This document shows positions 48,013 to 59,435 of a stretch of DNA of 64,000 nt, piece by piece. Numbering within the stretch: position 1 is the stretch's first letter; every line of letters starts with the position of its first letter. The DNA is from Strigamia acuminata (Eukaryota; Arthropoda; Chilopoda; Geophilomorpha; Linotaeniidae). The DNA lies in assembly GCA_949358305.1 (NCBI GenBank), contig OX442322.1:10106001-10170000 (forward strand), in the 5' to 3' direction. The notes beneath the pieces were generated by a model. The model had not been told where the DNA came from. It worked only from the letters and a program-made list of their open reading frames with translations, and did no database searches. The position numbers and the translations under genes were made by a program.

Positions 48013-50269
48013 TTTTTGGTGCCGTTTTGCTTGACCAGGATGCAAGCCAGATGTGAAGTTGTCGTGAGTTTGACAATGGCGGCAGTGGGCGCCATTTTAC
48101 AGGACAAGAACGACATGTGCAGGACCAACTGTATCGAGAGTTGCCTGGACAGTGTTACGTCCACCACATCGTGTGCCACCAGCGCAGCGAGTGTGGCTGC
48201 CACACACATCGGGAATCATCACACGGGATGGCGAAATTTGTCTCAGGGACATCCAGTAGGTCAGGTTCGAGTCTGTGGGTCGCCGATGCCGTCCATGCAG
48301 TTCGTACTTGGGCGCCGCCAGTCAAGTTGGCGGTCATCGAGTCTGCCGTTTCCAGTGACCACTCCGGGATCGATTGACGATCTTTCACAGAGCAGAAGGA
48401 GGCAGCACCACTTGTGCAACATGCTAGGACTGCCCGATCCGCCCATCCGAGTCAGGAGTGGTATCGTCTTGTTGTCAGCTGGGTGTTGGCGTGCCTCGTG
48501 TTCCGACGGATCCGCCAAGGGAGCTGTGCTGTCGGATCAGAGTCTCAAGCGTCAGTTACGCCGCCTGAAGTCTATTTTCGAAACACAACGCAATGTACTG
48601 GAGTCAGCAATGAAGATTTCATTTATTGTTGATTAATTTCTTTATATGAAATGAAATGTTAGATTTTAAGGTTTTTTTTGGGGGAAATTGTGATCGTTTT
48701 GGGTTTTTTAAGGGGCGTTAGATTCTCACAGTGAATAAGGGTCGTTTTTAGCTCATTTCTCTAGAATTCTTTGCATGTTCGCGCCTTGTCTACCATGTTG
48801 AGCTCTCGGCAAGGTCCCTTTAGATTCCCTGTAACAGTTTTTGCCCTTTTTCTTACGATTTACTGTGATCCTGTTTCACGTTTCCCTTTTGAGATAAAAT
48901 AAGGTGGCTGGTATAATTTTACTGGCCTTTTTTATTTAGGGTCTAGTTAGAGAGTTTGTATCTTTGATAGTTTATACTTAACCCGTGTATATTTATTAGC
49001 TTTACTCGATTTGCTCACGTTTGGTGAGATTTTCAATCCAATTCATGCTTAATATAGTTCTCTTCAAGTTTTGATTGTCAGGTCCCTTGTAGACGAGTTC
49101 GTCAGTAGGTTCTGCCGCTAGCCTTATATTTGTTTGGCTTTTTAGTTTAGTTCGTTTAGCAGTTGCTAATCGAATTTCTCCTTTACCATTGAAAAGGGGA
49201 TTTCGTGTTGAGATGGGAAATCTGTCCCATGGCTCTTGTGGCCGGAGTTGAGATGCACGAGTCATATCTCGTGATCTGCTCTCTCCTTTTCTCGTGATGT
49301 TGCGTCTTATTGCAGAGTCCCGCCTTCTATAAGGGGCTCTATCTGTTTTTGCCTTTGTCTGTTTCAAGAAGGCCCGGCTTCACAGCTCGGGGTCCTTTCA
49401 GTTGGGGGTTTCCGCTAATCATTGGTGATCGGACGTTGGTGTTATGAGGCCAGTCCTTGACCAGCGAGGCGGACGAAGCCCGTCATTCTTGGTTTTAGTT
49501 TGTGTGCCGCTCGAGTTTCCTCGTGAGCTCTGGTGTCGGTCATCTCTCCGCTTCGGGAGAGGGCACACCCGTTTGTATTCGTGTGTTTGTAGAACGTTTC
49601 TTGTTTTTAGAACGAGATTCGTTCTTTTGCTGCTCGAGTCTAGCAGAGCGAGCGCTGGCCCGCGAGGTCAGTCGGTTCTTACCTGTCCGTCAATCTCTGT
49701 TAGTTTAGGTTGTTATACAACTTGTTTGCAAGTGGGTTTGGATTTAGAAAGGCGTGTGACTTCTGTCGGTGCTGGAAGTTTAGAGCAGCCGATCCGCACC
49801 GCCCACTGGACAAGTCCAGTTTTTGTTGTTGACCGCTGCATCCAGTGTTTACCGCTGGTGATGTACGTTCTGCATTTTCACTGTCTCTTCATGGAAACGT
49901 CCGTAGCGTTTCATGAGTCTTCATTGGCTATTCTAATTCTTTGGGGCAACTTTAGAATCTGGACATTTTAGCTTATTCGTTTAGGAAATAGCTTGCTTGC
50001 TATTTTTTGGTTGTGGCTAGCTAGCGTGGCGTTAGGGTATAGGTACTTGTTTTGGATGGTCGTTCTTGCTGTGCACAGCAAGGACTGCCATTCGATGTGT
50101 TTCAGAGGGCAGGTTTGTACTGCCATACTCTGTTAGATGTCGTGTCCGAGACAATGTCCCTGCGCCTCTTGGCGGCCCCTATTTCTACGTTTGCTTCCCG
50201 CGACTGAGTAGTTGTTGTTAGTCTTTCATCCCTAGCTCTGCAGTGAGGCAGACATGCACTAGGCAGGGA
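48013..50269 (+). mobile_element. Interior of B5, left part
   Basis: It contains the PBS (48017-48041) and the leader motif (48583-48595, followed by TACTGGAG). The leader between them is largely different from that of B2, as is the stretch to about 49495, after which the sequence again follows B2 (from about 10160). An ORF of 273 codons (47815-48636) begins inside the LTR and resembles no known protein. GGGA at 50266-50269 is the A2 target copy. Confidence 0.82.
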
Positions 50270-51742
50270 TGTTGCGGTCAGTCAACAGGAACAGAGAAGA
50301 ACTGAGATGTGGCGATTCGAAACTCCCGCCAACAAACTCAAACGATCGTATAGTGAAATTCGTACGTGTACCGTGTGGAAATGCACTTGATTCGCCTCAA
50401 AATCTCCTGTTACATGAAGGTTTAACTGTTGGAAACACTTTTGCATGGTATCCAAGTGCTTGCTGATCCATTGGCCAGTCTGGGAAAAATGGTTCTCTAC
50501 TCAGGACACATTGGAAATGGGTCAAAAGCAGAAAATACAAGAGTTAACATTAACACGACTATTTTAATCAAATATAAAATGGCAACTGAATAATTACACA
50601 TTATCAATCAAAAGGCACGCAACAAGCCAATTGTCGTCAAAGTACAATAAAGAAAATACTCCGTTGCCACGGAAACGGAGGAAATGCAATTTCAAGCAAA
50701 GACAACAAATTACGAGAAATGTATTAAAAATAATGTGTAATAGCTCAAAATGAGCACAAAAAACTCAGGAATAATAAAGTCTATCGTAACAACAAAATTC
50801 GTTAATCAAAACACTGAGAAAACAGCGAAAACAGTGATCGCTAGGCAGACAATTGGGCCTAACCAATCAAAGACAAGCAAAATGACATAATCATCAAGTT
50901 TGAATTCAAAGTCACACACAACACCAAATAAGTAAAGATTTTGCATTGAAATACATTAAAACTAAATAGTACTAACACCAATTGAGATATAAAAACAAAG
51001 CGACATGAAAGATTTACAAATCATCGGCAAAATCCAACATGGCGTCCGGTAAACTCTACATTGGCGGCAAAACACAAGGTTTGAATTTCAACACAAGAAA
51101 TAACTTATGTAAACACTTTGAAATAAGTAAATAAGTTCAGGGAATGTAATTTCCCGCAAAACAAGACACTTTTTAATGAAAGAACACTTGAAATCAACCG
51201 CAAATCGAACGAAACGATCTTGGACGGCAACGCACATGCGGGGTCCGTCACGATCGCTCGTAGCAGAAAAACGGCTGTTCCGGGACGAAATTAGAGTGCA
51301 CGAATCAACAGATCACCCCCAAATCAGTCTAAAACAATGTCAAAAACAATTCTAACCATCAAAATTCCGTCCAAACGGAAGGTTAGAAGTTTGAACAAAA
51401 ACCGAACTAGAACTTGAAATATGACGTCACGTCGATAACACTAGTGAACTGTTTAACGACAAATGCACCAAATTTCACCCGAAATCACACAAATTGATAG
51501 AAAATGAATAAAGTAACACAAAATCACGCAATAAACACTAGAAATAAATGCAATAAACAATGGAATATCACATTTCATCAAACATCAGTATCTGAAAGCA
51601 CTAAAAAACATTTTAATAATGCAAAAATCCTGTAAATAAAAACTGAAATGTTATGCAAAATAAAACACACTTTGGAAACATTTATTCAGACACAAATTGG
51701 CAATAAAAGTAGTTTCTAAATTATTCCACGTTGTTTGCAACA
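50270..51742 (-). repeat. LTR-A, 3' LTR of A2
   Basis: It appears identical to 57963-59435. It differs from the A1 LTRs at scattered sites, for example CACTGAG for CAAGGAG near 50815. Confidence 0.95.
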
Positions 51743-51800
51743 ACGAATTGCCAGCGAGAAAGAGAGAGAAGAGAGATGAGAGAAGTCTGCAAAACACACA

Positions 51801-54800
51801 TCAATCAAGTTCAAGGGCTCTAATATGCCTTACAGAACGACGCAACTCTCTTCCATCGGGAAGCACAACACTGACGATGCGAATTAGTCCATCATCACCA
51901 GGAAAAACTTGTTTTATTCTGGCAAGAGGCCAAAAGTAAGGGTTGGTTCCCATCTTTTCAAGAAGAACAATCTGATCAATTTTGGGGTTTTGAAAAGATT
52001 TATCTCCTTTAGTCTCATAAAAGTTTCTTAACTGCATCAAGTAACTGTGTTTCCATATACTCCAAAAATCCCAAATGAACTGTCTTCTTTTCTTGTCGAG
52101 TTTTCGAAGGTCACTTTTCTTGATTGCATTCAAGGTCTTGTTGATCATGTATTTCGGCATACCTCCCGTTAAAAAGTTTTCAGGTGAAAGGATTCTGCCG
52201 CCGTCTATATTTTCGTGTACATACGACAAAGGTCGTGAATTCAACACGGAGCTGATCTCAAGAACCAAGGTTTGTAAATTTTCTAAATCCACAGTGTGTC
52301 TCAATAAAGTTTTCCGCAATTTATCCTTTACTGAACGGACTAGTCTCTCCCAAGCTCCTCCCATCCACGGTGAAAGTGGAGGGATAAATGTCCATACAAT
52401 CCTTTTCTCAGACAGAAATGTTTTTATGTCCGAACGGCCAATCAGTTTTCCCCATGACTGAATTTGTGTACTTCCTTTTTCAAAGGTTTTACTGTTGTCC
52501 GAGAAGACTTTTGCTGGACAACCGTAACGAGCACAAAATCTTCTGAATGCCAATAAGAATTTCTCAGTGGATAAATCTTCGGACACTTCGAGATGTAAAC
52601 TTCGTGTAACCATACAAGTGAATAATAAAATGTATGTTTTCTTCAATCGTTTTTTGTCCTTTCCCACAAAAATAGGTCCTAAATGATCGATTCCGGTGTG
52701 TTGAAAAGGAGCTGCTGGGGTTACTCTTTCTTTCGGTAATTCTCCAGTAGACGGATTATTTCTTGCAAGTTTAGTCCTTCTGCAAACGGAACATTCTCTT
52801 ATCACAGTCTGAATGGTCCTGCGTCCTCGGAGAACCCAAAATTTCTCACGAATTCGGTAAAGTGTTTCACTCAAATCTCCATGCATGAGATCAAGATGAG
52901 TCTTGCGAATAATTAATCTAGTTACCCAACTTTCGTTATGCAAAAGAATCGGGTATTTTTCGTCAAACGAAAGCAAAGACAATCTCAGTCTGCTGCGCAA
53001 ACGTAAAAGTCCATCCTCATCTAAGAAATATTCAAAATTTTTCAAAGGGGAGTATCTCTCAACTTCAGTCTTGTTTCTCACAGCTTCGATCTCTTCTCGA
53101 AAGTAGATTTCTTGTGAAAATTGAAGAATCCTAATTTGACTGGATTCCATTTCGCGTTGCGCGAGATCTTCGCCGCGAAAACGATGAGATTTCCAGCGCA
53201 AAATGTACGAAAATACTCTAACTAGACGGTTGAAGTTGCGATATCTTTTGAAAAATTTGCTTATAAATGTCTCTTTGACTTGAACATTCATAACCACAAT
53301 TCTTTTTTCTTCTTCGGGTAGTTTTTCTTGCACGACCTCGACTTTTTCGATTTTAGAAACGTCCACGCCGTTCCACCAAAGTTTATTTGTCATTAATGTT
53401 TTTGCATCGTGTGGTCGTGTAAGTAGATCTGCAGGATTGAACTCTGTCGGAATATGTGACCATTGGCTTGCGTCAGACGATGAAACAATTTCCTGAACGC
53501 GGTTAGAAACATAAGGCTTCCACTCATTTTTCTTCGAATTTATCCAAGCCAAAGTTATGGTGGAATCAGAAAAATATCGAATGTCCTTGATTGGATAACC
53601 TGGCAGAAAGTTATTTGTCAAATACTGACACATTCGTACACCAACGACCGCAGCAGTTAATTCAAGTCTAGGCAAGGTAATCTTTTTTGCAGGGGCTAGT
53701 CTACATTTGCTGAGTAGCAAAGTTCTTTTTCCTTTGTTGTTGACGATGAAAATTGCACATCCAAAGGCTTTAGTGCTGGCATCACAGAAAACTTCAATAC
53801 TCAATTCTTTATTAGAATAGGTTTCTAACCATCGAGGTACCTTATAGTCTTTTAATTTCTGGATGTCTCGACTCCATTCGTCAATCTCTTGCTTTTCTGA
53901 GTCCGAAATTCTTCCGTCCCAGTTCTTTGTACGTAGACAAATGTCTTGAAGAAGGAGTCTCATTTTCAAAACGACTGGAGAAATGAGTCCCATCGGGTCG
54001 AAAATAGAGGCTACCAAAGAGAGAACTTCACGTCTTGTGTTCGGAATAATGTCCATTTGTGTAATCCTGAACATGAGGACGTCTTCTTGCGTGTCCCATA
54101 AGATTCCAAGCATTTTTATCACTCCCTGTTCACAGAATCCGTCACTTCTCATGTGAAATCCCTTTTCTTTGATGTCATTGAAAACCTTTTCATTGGCTGT
54201 TGCCCATTTTACAAGTGGGAGTTTCCCATCATCTAAAATCATTTTTAATTCTTCACAATGTTTTGTTGTGTCTGTCGTGTGATCACCTCCAGAAGTTAAA
54301 TCATCCATGTATATCCCGGCGTCAAGTGCATCAACTTCTTTCGGATGTGTCTCTTTGTATTGATCAGCTTGTTTCCGAATTGTTGCGCACAGGAGAAAAG
54401 GAGAGGAAATAACTCCAAATGGTACGACTATCATTCTCAAAATCATAATATTATTCCACAAATTTCTCCACGAATAGGGGTTCTTGAAATATTGCTTCGA
54501 GACCCACAAAAAACGCAGAAAGTTCCTATGTGTGGGGTTTATCATTACTTGGAGGAATGCTTGTTTAATGTCAGCAATGATTGGAATGCAATACAATCTG
54601 AATCTGACCATCACCAATATCAAATCTGGATTCAAAGATGGTCCAGGAAAAAGGCAGTCATTTAATGAGCGTTTTCCTTTTTTCGCAGACGACGCATTGA
54701 ATACGACTCTGAATTTCGTTGTTTCCCGGTCCTCTTTGATCACTGGATGATGTGGAATGTTATATATTCCTTTCTTTAGGAACCGGTCTTCAGTTGGAAC

Positions 54801-57053
54801 TTCCTCAGCGTGGTTTTCTTCAATGTACTGCCACATTGAGTCGTCATATCGCTTCTTATAATCGTCATTTGAGTCGATTCTCTTCAATGTGTTGGCTAAT
54901 TGGTTAAGTGCGAGCTCCCAGTTTGAGTCCAAGTCAGTTTCTTGTCCATTAAAAGGCAGCATCACCTCGTATCTTCCGTCATCGAGACGTTTTGTCGTGG
55001 CTTCAAATCGATCTCTTGTGAAATCGGATTCTTTTTCACCAGCATTAATCCCAATTGCCTCTAAGTTCCAAAGTTTGTCTAATTGTTCATGGATTTCAAT
55101 GTTGCAAGTATTACAACATGAAGTCAAATCAGCTTCATCTTCGAATAAATCCGTATTTCCGGCTGCTCCGATAAGCACCCATCCAAATAACGTATTTATG
55201 AGTCCAAGATCGTCGTTGATTTTCTTTTTGCCATCTTTAATGACTTTCCACCAAGCATCAACTCCCAAAAGAATGTCTATTTGAGATGTCTTGGCTGGCA
55301 GATCTTCGGCAAGTTCAAGATTAAGCTTCTTCACCTTTTCTATTACCGATGCATTCAAAATGCCCTGCACTTTCGGCAAATTTTCCACTGAAAGCATTGA
55401 TAATTTGAAGTTTTGTGCGTCATTCTTGCTTTGAAGAGTAACGTTGTATACGTCGTAATCAGTGGCAGCAGGCATAGAATCGTTGAACCGTTGTGTGGTC
55501 GCAGAAATACTGCCGCACTTCTTCAGTTTTAGTCGGTTCACCAGTTCAGTTGTAATGAATGACCGATGGCTACCCGGGTCAATCATGCCTCTGATGTGGT
55601 GTGAACCTCCAGATTTGGTTTTGAGGTCAGCAACAAAAATCATAAGTTGAAGAGAAGTGGATATCGCGCACGAGACGTGTGTGGTCACTTGCGACTCCTT
55701 GGGTTTCTCTGTCGGACTTGGAGAATTGTTCACCTCAGACTTCTTACAAATGGTTGAATGATGTCTTCCGCCACAATGCTTGCAGGAAAACTTCACTTTG
55801 CAGTCACCAACGCGATGACCTGTTCGAAAACAATTAAAGCAAAGTCTGTTTTTCTTTATCAATTCAATCTTTGCATTGATTTCGAACTCCTTTTTGCAAG
55901 AACCGCTCAAATGGTCTTCTTGACAAAAAATGCACTTGAGTGCCTTGGAATTCGCAGACTTGTTCTCTTGTCTCGACTCTGTCTTCACTTTGGAGCTTGA
56001 AGACGATTTTGAGTCTTGCGTCGCGGTGCAAGTCGTCATGGATCCTTTAACTTTAGCCTTTTCAACTTCAGACTTTTCCTTCTTTGCTTTTTCAGATGGA
56101 GAAACAGCTTCAGTGCGTTCTGCCATAGCTACTTCCTTTTGAAAAAAGTCAAGCAAAGTCAAAATGTTCTTGCAAGACAGTCCATGGACTTGGTAAAAAC
56201 GCAAAGTCATTGGAGCAGGAAACTTGCTAAGAATGTCCGGCATCAGAAATGCACCAGATGTCCGTACAGGAATCTTCAGTTGCTCAAGAAGTCGTATTGT
56301 TGAAGAAATTTTCGTCAAATTTGCTTTCAACACCTTTGTCGGGTATATGCTTGAAACAGTCTTCAAGTCTCGAATGGATTGGATGAGAGCCGTCTGTTGC
56401 GCATCCTCATCGCCATAGTTACGATCAAGTTCTTCCCGTGCCAAGTCATAGGATTCCTCGATCAAAGGAAAGGTGGAAATCAAAGCCGCAGCCTCACCTG
56501 TACACATAGTTTGAAGGTATTGCAACTTTTCAACACTGCTCAGATCTGGGTCATTATGAACAGAAGTTTCAAAGTTGCTCTTAAACGTTTTGTATTTGAT
56601 TATTTCCCCGTCAAACTTGACAGATTCAAGTTTGGGCAACTTGGAATTCTTGCGGAAAGAAGTCGAAGTATTCAAGGATGTATTTGCACCGGAAACTGTA
56701 GACATGTTGAGTCTTCCTCCAAGGGTTGGAAGAGACCGCTTTGAAACCTCCCACCTTCTTCGGAGAAGTTCCACTCTCGTTTGTGATGATTCCAGTTTCT
56801 CGACACTCTCAAGGTAAAACGCGTGCTCACAGTAGACTTGAAGCTCGTTCAGGCCATTTACAACGCGTGTCTCTTTCAGATTTGCAGTAAGCAGAAGCGC
56901 TTCTAACTCTCCTGGATCGCTCGTCTTCTCCGACAAAGACAGCAAGTCGTTGAGAGATGAAAGTTGTGCTTCCCACCTGGTCTCTAGTATTTCAATTTGC
57001 TCCACAGTGAGTAAATCGCGTTCGGAAGTTTCTGTTTCTCTATCTCTCTCCAT
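51801..57053 (-). CDS. gag-pol: BEL/Pao gag-pol polyprotein of A2 (1750 aa)
   Basis: It has the same architecture and length as the A1 protein: DUF1759-like gag, three zinc knuckles, DPGS protease, RT with YMDD, RNase H, integrase with zinc finger and D-D-E triad, and a DUF5641-like tail. I noticed about ten amino-acid differences from A1. At the two RNase H positions where A1 is unusual, A2 has the residues shared with E (Trp in AWINSKK and Arg in LLTRP). By sequence, A2 is therefore the best candidate for an active copy in this window and a possible source of proteins for the pol-less families. The frame is complete, with no stop or shift. Confidence 0.96.
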   Translation of the reverse strand: MERDRETETSERDLLTVEQIEILETRWEAQLSSLNDLLSLSEKTSDPGELEALLLTANLKETRVVNGLNELQVYCEHAFYLESVEKLESSQTRVELLRRRWEVSKRSLPTLGGRLNMSTVSGANTSLNTSTSFRKNSKLPKLESVKFDGEIIKYKTFKSNFETSVHNDPDLSSVEKLQYLQTMCTGEAAALISTFPLIEESYDLAREELDRNYGDEDAQQTALIQSIRDLKTVSSIYPTKVLKANLTKISSTIRLLEQLKIPVRTSGAFLMPDILSKFPAPMTLRFYQVHGLSCKNILTLLDFFQKEVAMAERTEAVSPSEKAKKEKSEVEKAKVKGSMTTCTATQDSKSSSSSKVKTESRQENKSANSKALKCIFCQEDHLSGSCKKEFEINAKIELIKKNRLCFNCFRTGHRVGDCKVKFSCKHCGGRHHSTICKKSEVNNSPSPTEKPKESQVTTHVSCAISTSLQLMIFVADLKTKSGGSHHIRGMIDPGSHRSFITTELVNRLKLKKCGSISATTQRFNDSMPAATDYDVYNVTLQSKNDAQNFKLSMLSVENLPKVQGILNASVIEKVKKLNLELAEDLPAKTSQIDILLGVDAWWKVIKDGKKKINDDLGLINTLFGWVLIGAAGNTDLFEDEADLTSCCNTCNIEIHEQLDKLWNLEAIGINAGEKESDFTRDRFEATTKRLDDGRYEVMLPFNGQETDLDSNWELALNQLANTLKRIDSNDDYKKRYDDSMWQYIEENHAEEVPTEDRFLKKGIYNIPHHPVIKEDRETTKFRVVFNASSAKKGKRSLNDCLFPGPSLNPDLILVMVRFRLYCIPIIADIKQAFLQVMINPTHRNFLRFLWVSKQYFKNPYSWRNLWNNIMILRMIVVPFGVISSPFLLCATIRKQADQYKETHPKEVDALDAGIYMDDLTSGGDHTTDTTKHCEELKMILDDGKLPLVKWATANEKVFNDIKEKGFHMRSDGFCEQGVIKMLGILWDTQEDVLMFRITQMDIIPNTRREVLSLVASIFDPMGLISPVVLKMRLLLQDICLRTKNWDGRISDSEKQEIDEWSRDIQKLKDYKVPRWLETYSNKELSIEVFCDASTKAFGCAIFIVNNKGKRTLLLSKCRLAPAKKITLPRLELTAAVVGVRMCQYLTNNFLPGYPIKDIRYFSDSTITLAWINSKKNEWKPYVSNRVQEIVSSSDASQWSHIPTEFNPADLLTRPHDAKTLMTNKLWWNGVDVSKIEKVEVVQEKLPEEEKRIVVMNVQVKETFISKFFKRYRNFNRLVRVFSYILRWKSHRFRGEDLAQREMESSQIRILQFSQEIYFREEIEAVRNKTEVERYSPLKNFEYFLDEDGLLRLRSRLRLSLLSFDEKYPILLHNESWVTRLIIRKTHLDLMHGDLSETLYRIREKFWVLRGRRTIQTVIRECSVCRRTKLARNNPSTGELPKERVTPAAPFQHTGIDHLGPIFVGKDKKRLKKTYILLFTCMVTRSLHLEVSEDLSTEKFLLAFRRFCARYGCPAKVFSDNSKTFEKGSTQIQSWGKLIGRSDIKTFLSEKRIVWTFIPPLSPWMGGAWERLVRSVKDKLRKTLLRHTVDLENLQTLVLEISSVLNSRPLSYVHENIDGGRILSPENFLTGGMPKYMINKTLNAIKKSDLRKLDKKRRQFIWDFWSIWKHSYLMQLRNFYETKGDKSFQNPKIDQIVLLEKMGTNPYFWPLARIKQVFPGDDGLIRIVSVVLPDGRELRRSVRHIRALELD

Positions 57054-57962
57054 CTCAAATTCACGGCTGTAAAATATGAAACAGAAGATAATATTTTGAA
57101 CAACAAAACACTTCGCTTTAAACTTAAAAAGAATATAACTTAAACTTTATACTTGAAAAGAATAAAATTCACAATCATTCACTTTAAAAGAACAGAATTT
57201 TTCAAAGTTTTCTTGCCCAAACGACAAAAAACCTTGAAAATACACAAGAATATCGAGTGTTTTAGCAATCAAGGATGCTAAAACAAACGAGCGACCTTGA
57301 TCACGTATTAAAAACGTGACTCAAAAAGTCCTACACAAGTTTGAATTATTTCTGCTGTTCGTACGGAACGAATCTAGCCAGAAAATCACTATCAGATTCA
57401 CGAGAATAACTGACAGCTCTTGCAATGAGAGACTGAACAGTTTCTAACTCCAAAAAATCTAAATCTCCCCTGGTTAAGCCAGTTATATGGAGATGCATGC
57501 ACAAAAATCAAGAAAGCACTTGAAAAATTCACAATAAAATACACTTTCAGTGAATTTTCCCTCAAAACTAGCTTAGGAAAAAGCAAAAACAGCTTTGAAA
57601 TACCCAATACAATACCCTCATGCAACCAAAATCTTAGAAATACAAGCACTGAATGCAAAACACAAGAATAAGCAATTATTTCAGGGGCAAATCGGCTTTC
57701 CAGCACAGCGCGTTGTGTAATCCAAGATGTCGACCGAAGAATCTCGTTGCTTGCACAGAAATGTTCGTGATCGACGCCAAATAAATCCCCGTTGTGGCTG
57801 TTGCCACGTTGAACGACGACCATTCTAGCAGACGACGACTCACGGACGTAATTTCCGTCAATCGCACCAGACGCACGGTTGAACGTATCAAATGATGAAC
57901 CGGAAAAAACCCACAAGAAGCAGACGAAATCCATGGTCACGTGCACCAAAATTCTTATTCGA
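57054..57962 (-). mobile_element. 5' leader of A2 with PBS and candidate intron
   Basis: It has the same layout as the A1 leader: PBS at 57925-57948, leader motif (ACACAACGC) near 57706-57718, donor-like GTGAGT near 57838-57843 and an acceptor just before the ATG. The PBS has one extra base relative to A1 (GACCATGGAT for GACCAGGAT), also seen in A3. Confidence 0.7.
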
Positions 57963-59435
57963 TGTTGCGGTCAGTCAACAGGAACAGAGAAGAACTGAGA
58001 TGTGGCGATTCGAAACTCCCGCCAACAAACTCAAACGATCGTATAGTGAAATTCGTACGTGTACCGTGTGGAAATGCACTTGATTCGCCTCAAAATCTCC
58101 TGTTACATGAAGGTTTAACTGTTGGAAACACTTTTGCATGGTATCCAAGTGCTTGCTGATCCATTGGCCAGTCTGGGAAAAATGGTTCTCTACTCAGGAC
58201 ACATTGGAAATGGGTCAAAAGCAGAAAATACAAGAGTTAACATTAACACGACTATTTTAATCAAATATAAAATGGCAACTGAATAATTACACATTATCAA
58301 TCAAAAGGCACGCAACAAGCCAATTGTCGTCAAAGTACAATAAAGAAAATACTCCGTTGCCACGGAAACGGAGGAAATGCAATTTCAAGCAAAGACAACA
58401 AATTACGAGAAATGTATTAAAAATAATGTGTAATAGCTCAAAATGAGCACAAAAAACTCAGGAATAATAAAGTCTATCGTAACAACAAAATTCGTTAATC
58501 AAAACACTGAGAAAACAGCGAAAACAGTGATCGCTAGGCAGACAATTGGGCCTAACCAATCAAAGACAAGCAAAATGACATAATCATCAAGTTTGAATTC
58601 AAAGTCACACACAACACCAAATAAGTAAAGATTTTGCATTGAAATACATTAAAACTAAATAGTACTAACACCAATTGAGATATAAAAACAAAGCGACATG
58701 AAAGATTTACAAATCATCGGCAAAATCCAACATGGCGTCCGGTAAACTCTACATTGGCGGCAAAACACAAGGTTTGAATTTCAACACAAGAAATAACTTA
58801 TGTAAACACTTTGAAATAAGTAAATAAGTTCAGGGAATGTAATTTCCCGCAAAACAAGACACTTTTTAATGAAAGAACACTTGAAATCAACCGCAAATCG
58901 AACGAAACGATCTTGGACGGCAACGCACATGCGGGGTCCGTCACGATCGCTCGTAGCAGAAAAACGGCTGTTCCGGGACGAAATTAGAGTGCACGAATCA
59001 ACAGATCACCCCCAAATCAGTCTAAAACAATGTCAAAAACAATTCTAACCATCAAAATTCCGTCCAAACGGAAGGTTAGAAGTTTGAACAAAAACCGAAC
59101 TAGAACTTGAAATATGACGTCACGTCGATAACACTAGTGAACTGTTTAACGACAAATGCACCAAATTTCACCCGAAATCACACAAATTGATAGAAAATGA
59201 ATAAAGTAACACAAAATCACGCAATAAACACTAGAAATAAATGCAATAAACAATGGAATATCACATTTCATCAAACATCAGTATCTGAAAGCACTAAAAA
59301 ACATTTTAATAATGCAAAAATCCTGTAAATAAAAACTGAAATGTTATGCAAAATAAAACACACTTTGGAAACATTTATTCAGACACAAATTGGCAATAAA
59401 AGTAGTTTCTAAATTATTCCACGTTGTTTGCAACA
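57963..59435 (-). repeat. LTR-A, 5' LTR of A2
   Basis: It pairs with 50270-51742 and is followed by the target copy GGGA. Confidence 0.95.

Larger units (their letters stand above)
50270..59435 (-). mobile_element. Complete autonomous BEL/Pao element A2 (9.2 kb)
   Basis: Two 1473-bp LTRs and one intact 1750-codon frame on the minus strand, flanked by GGGA (50266-50269 and 59436-59439). It is a close sibling of A1, inserted in B5. No env frame. Confidence 0.96.
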
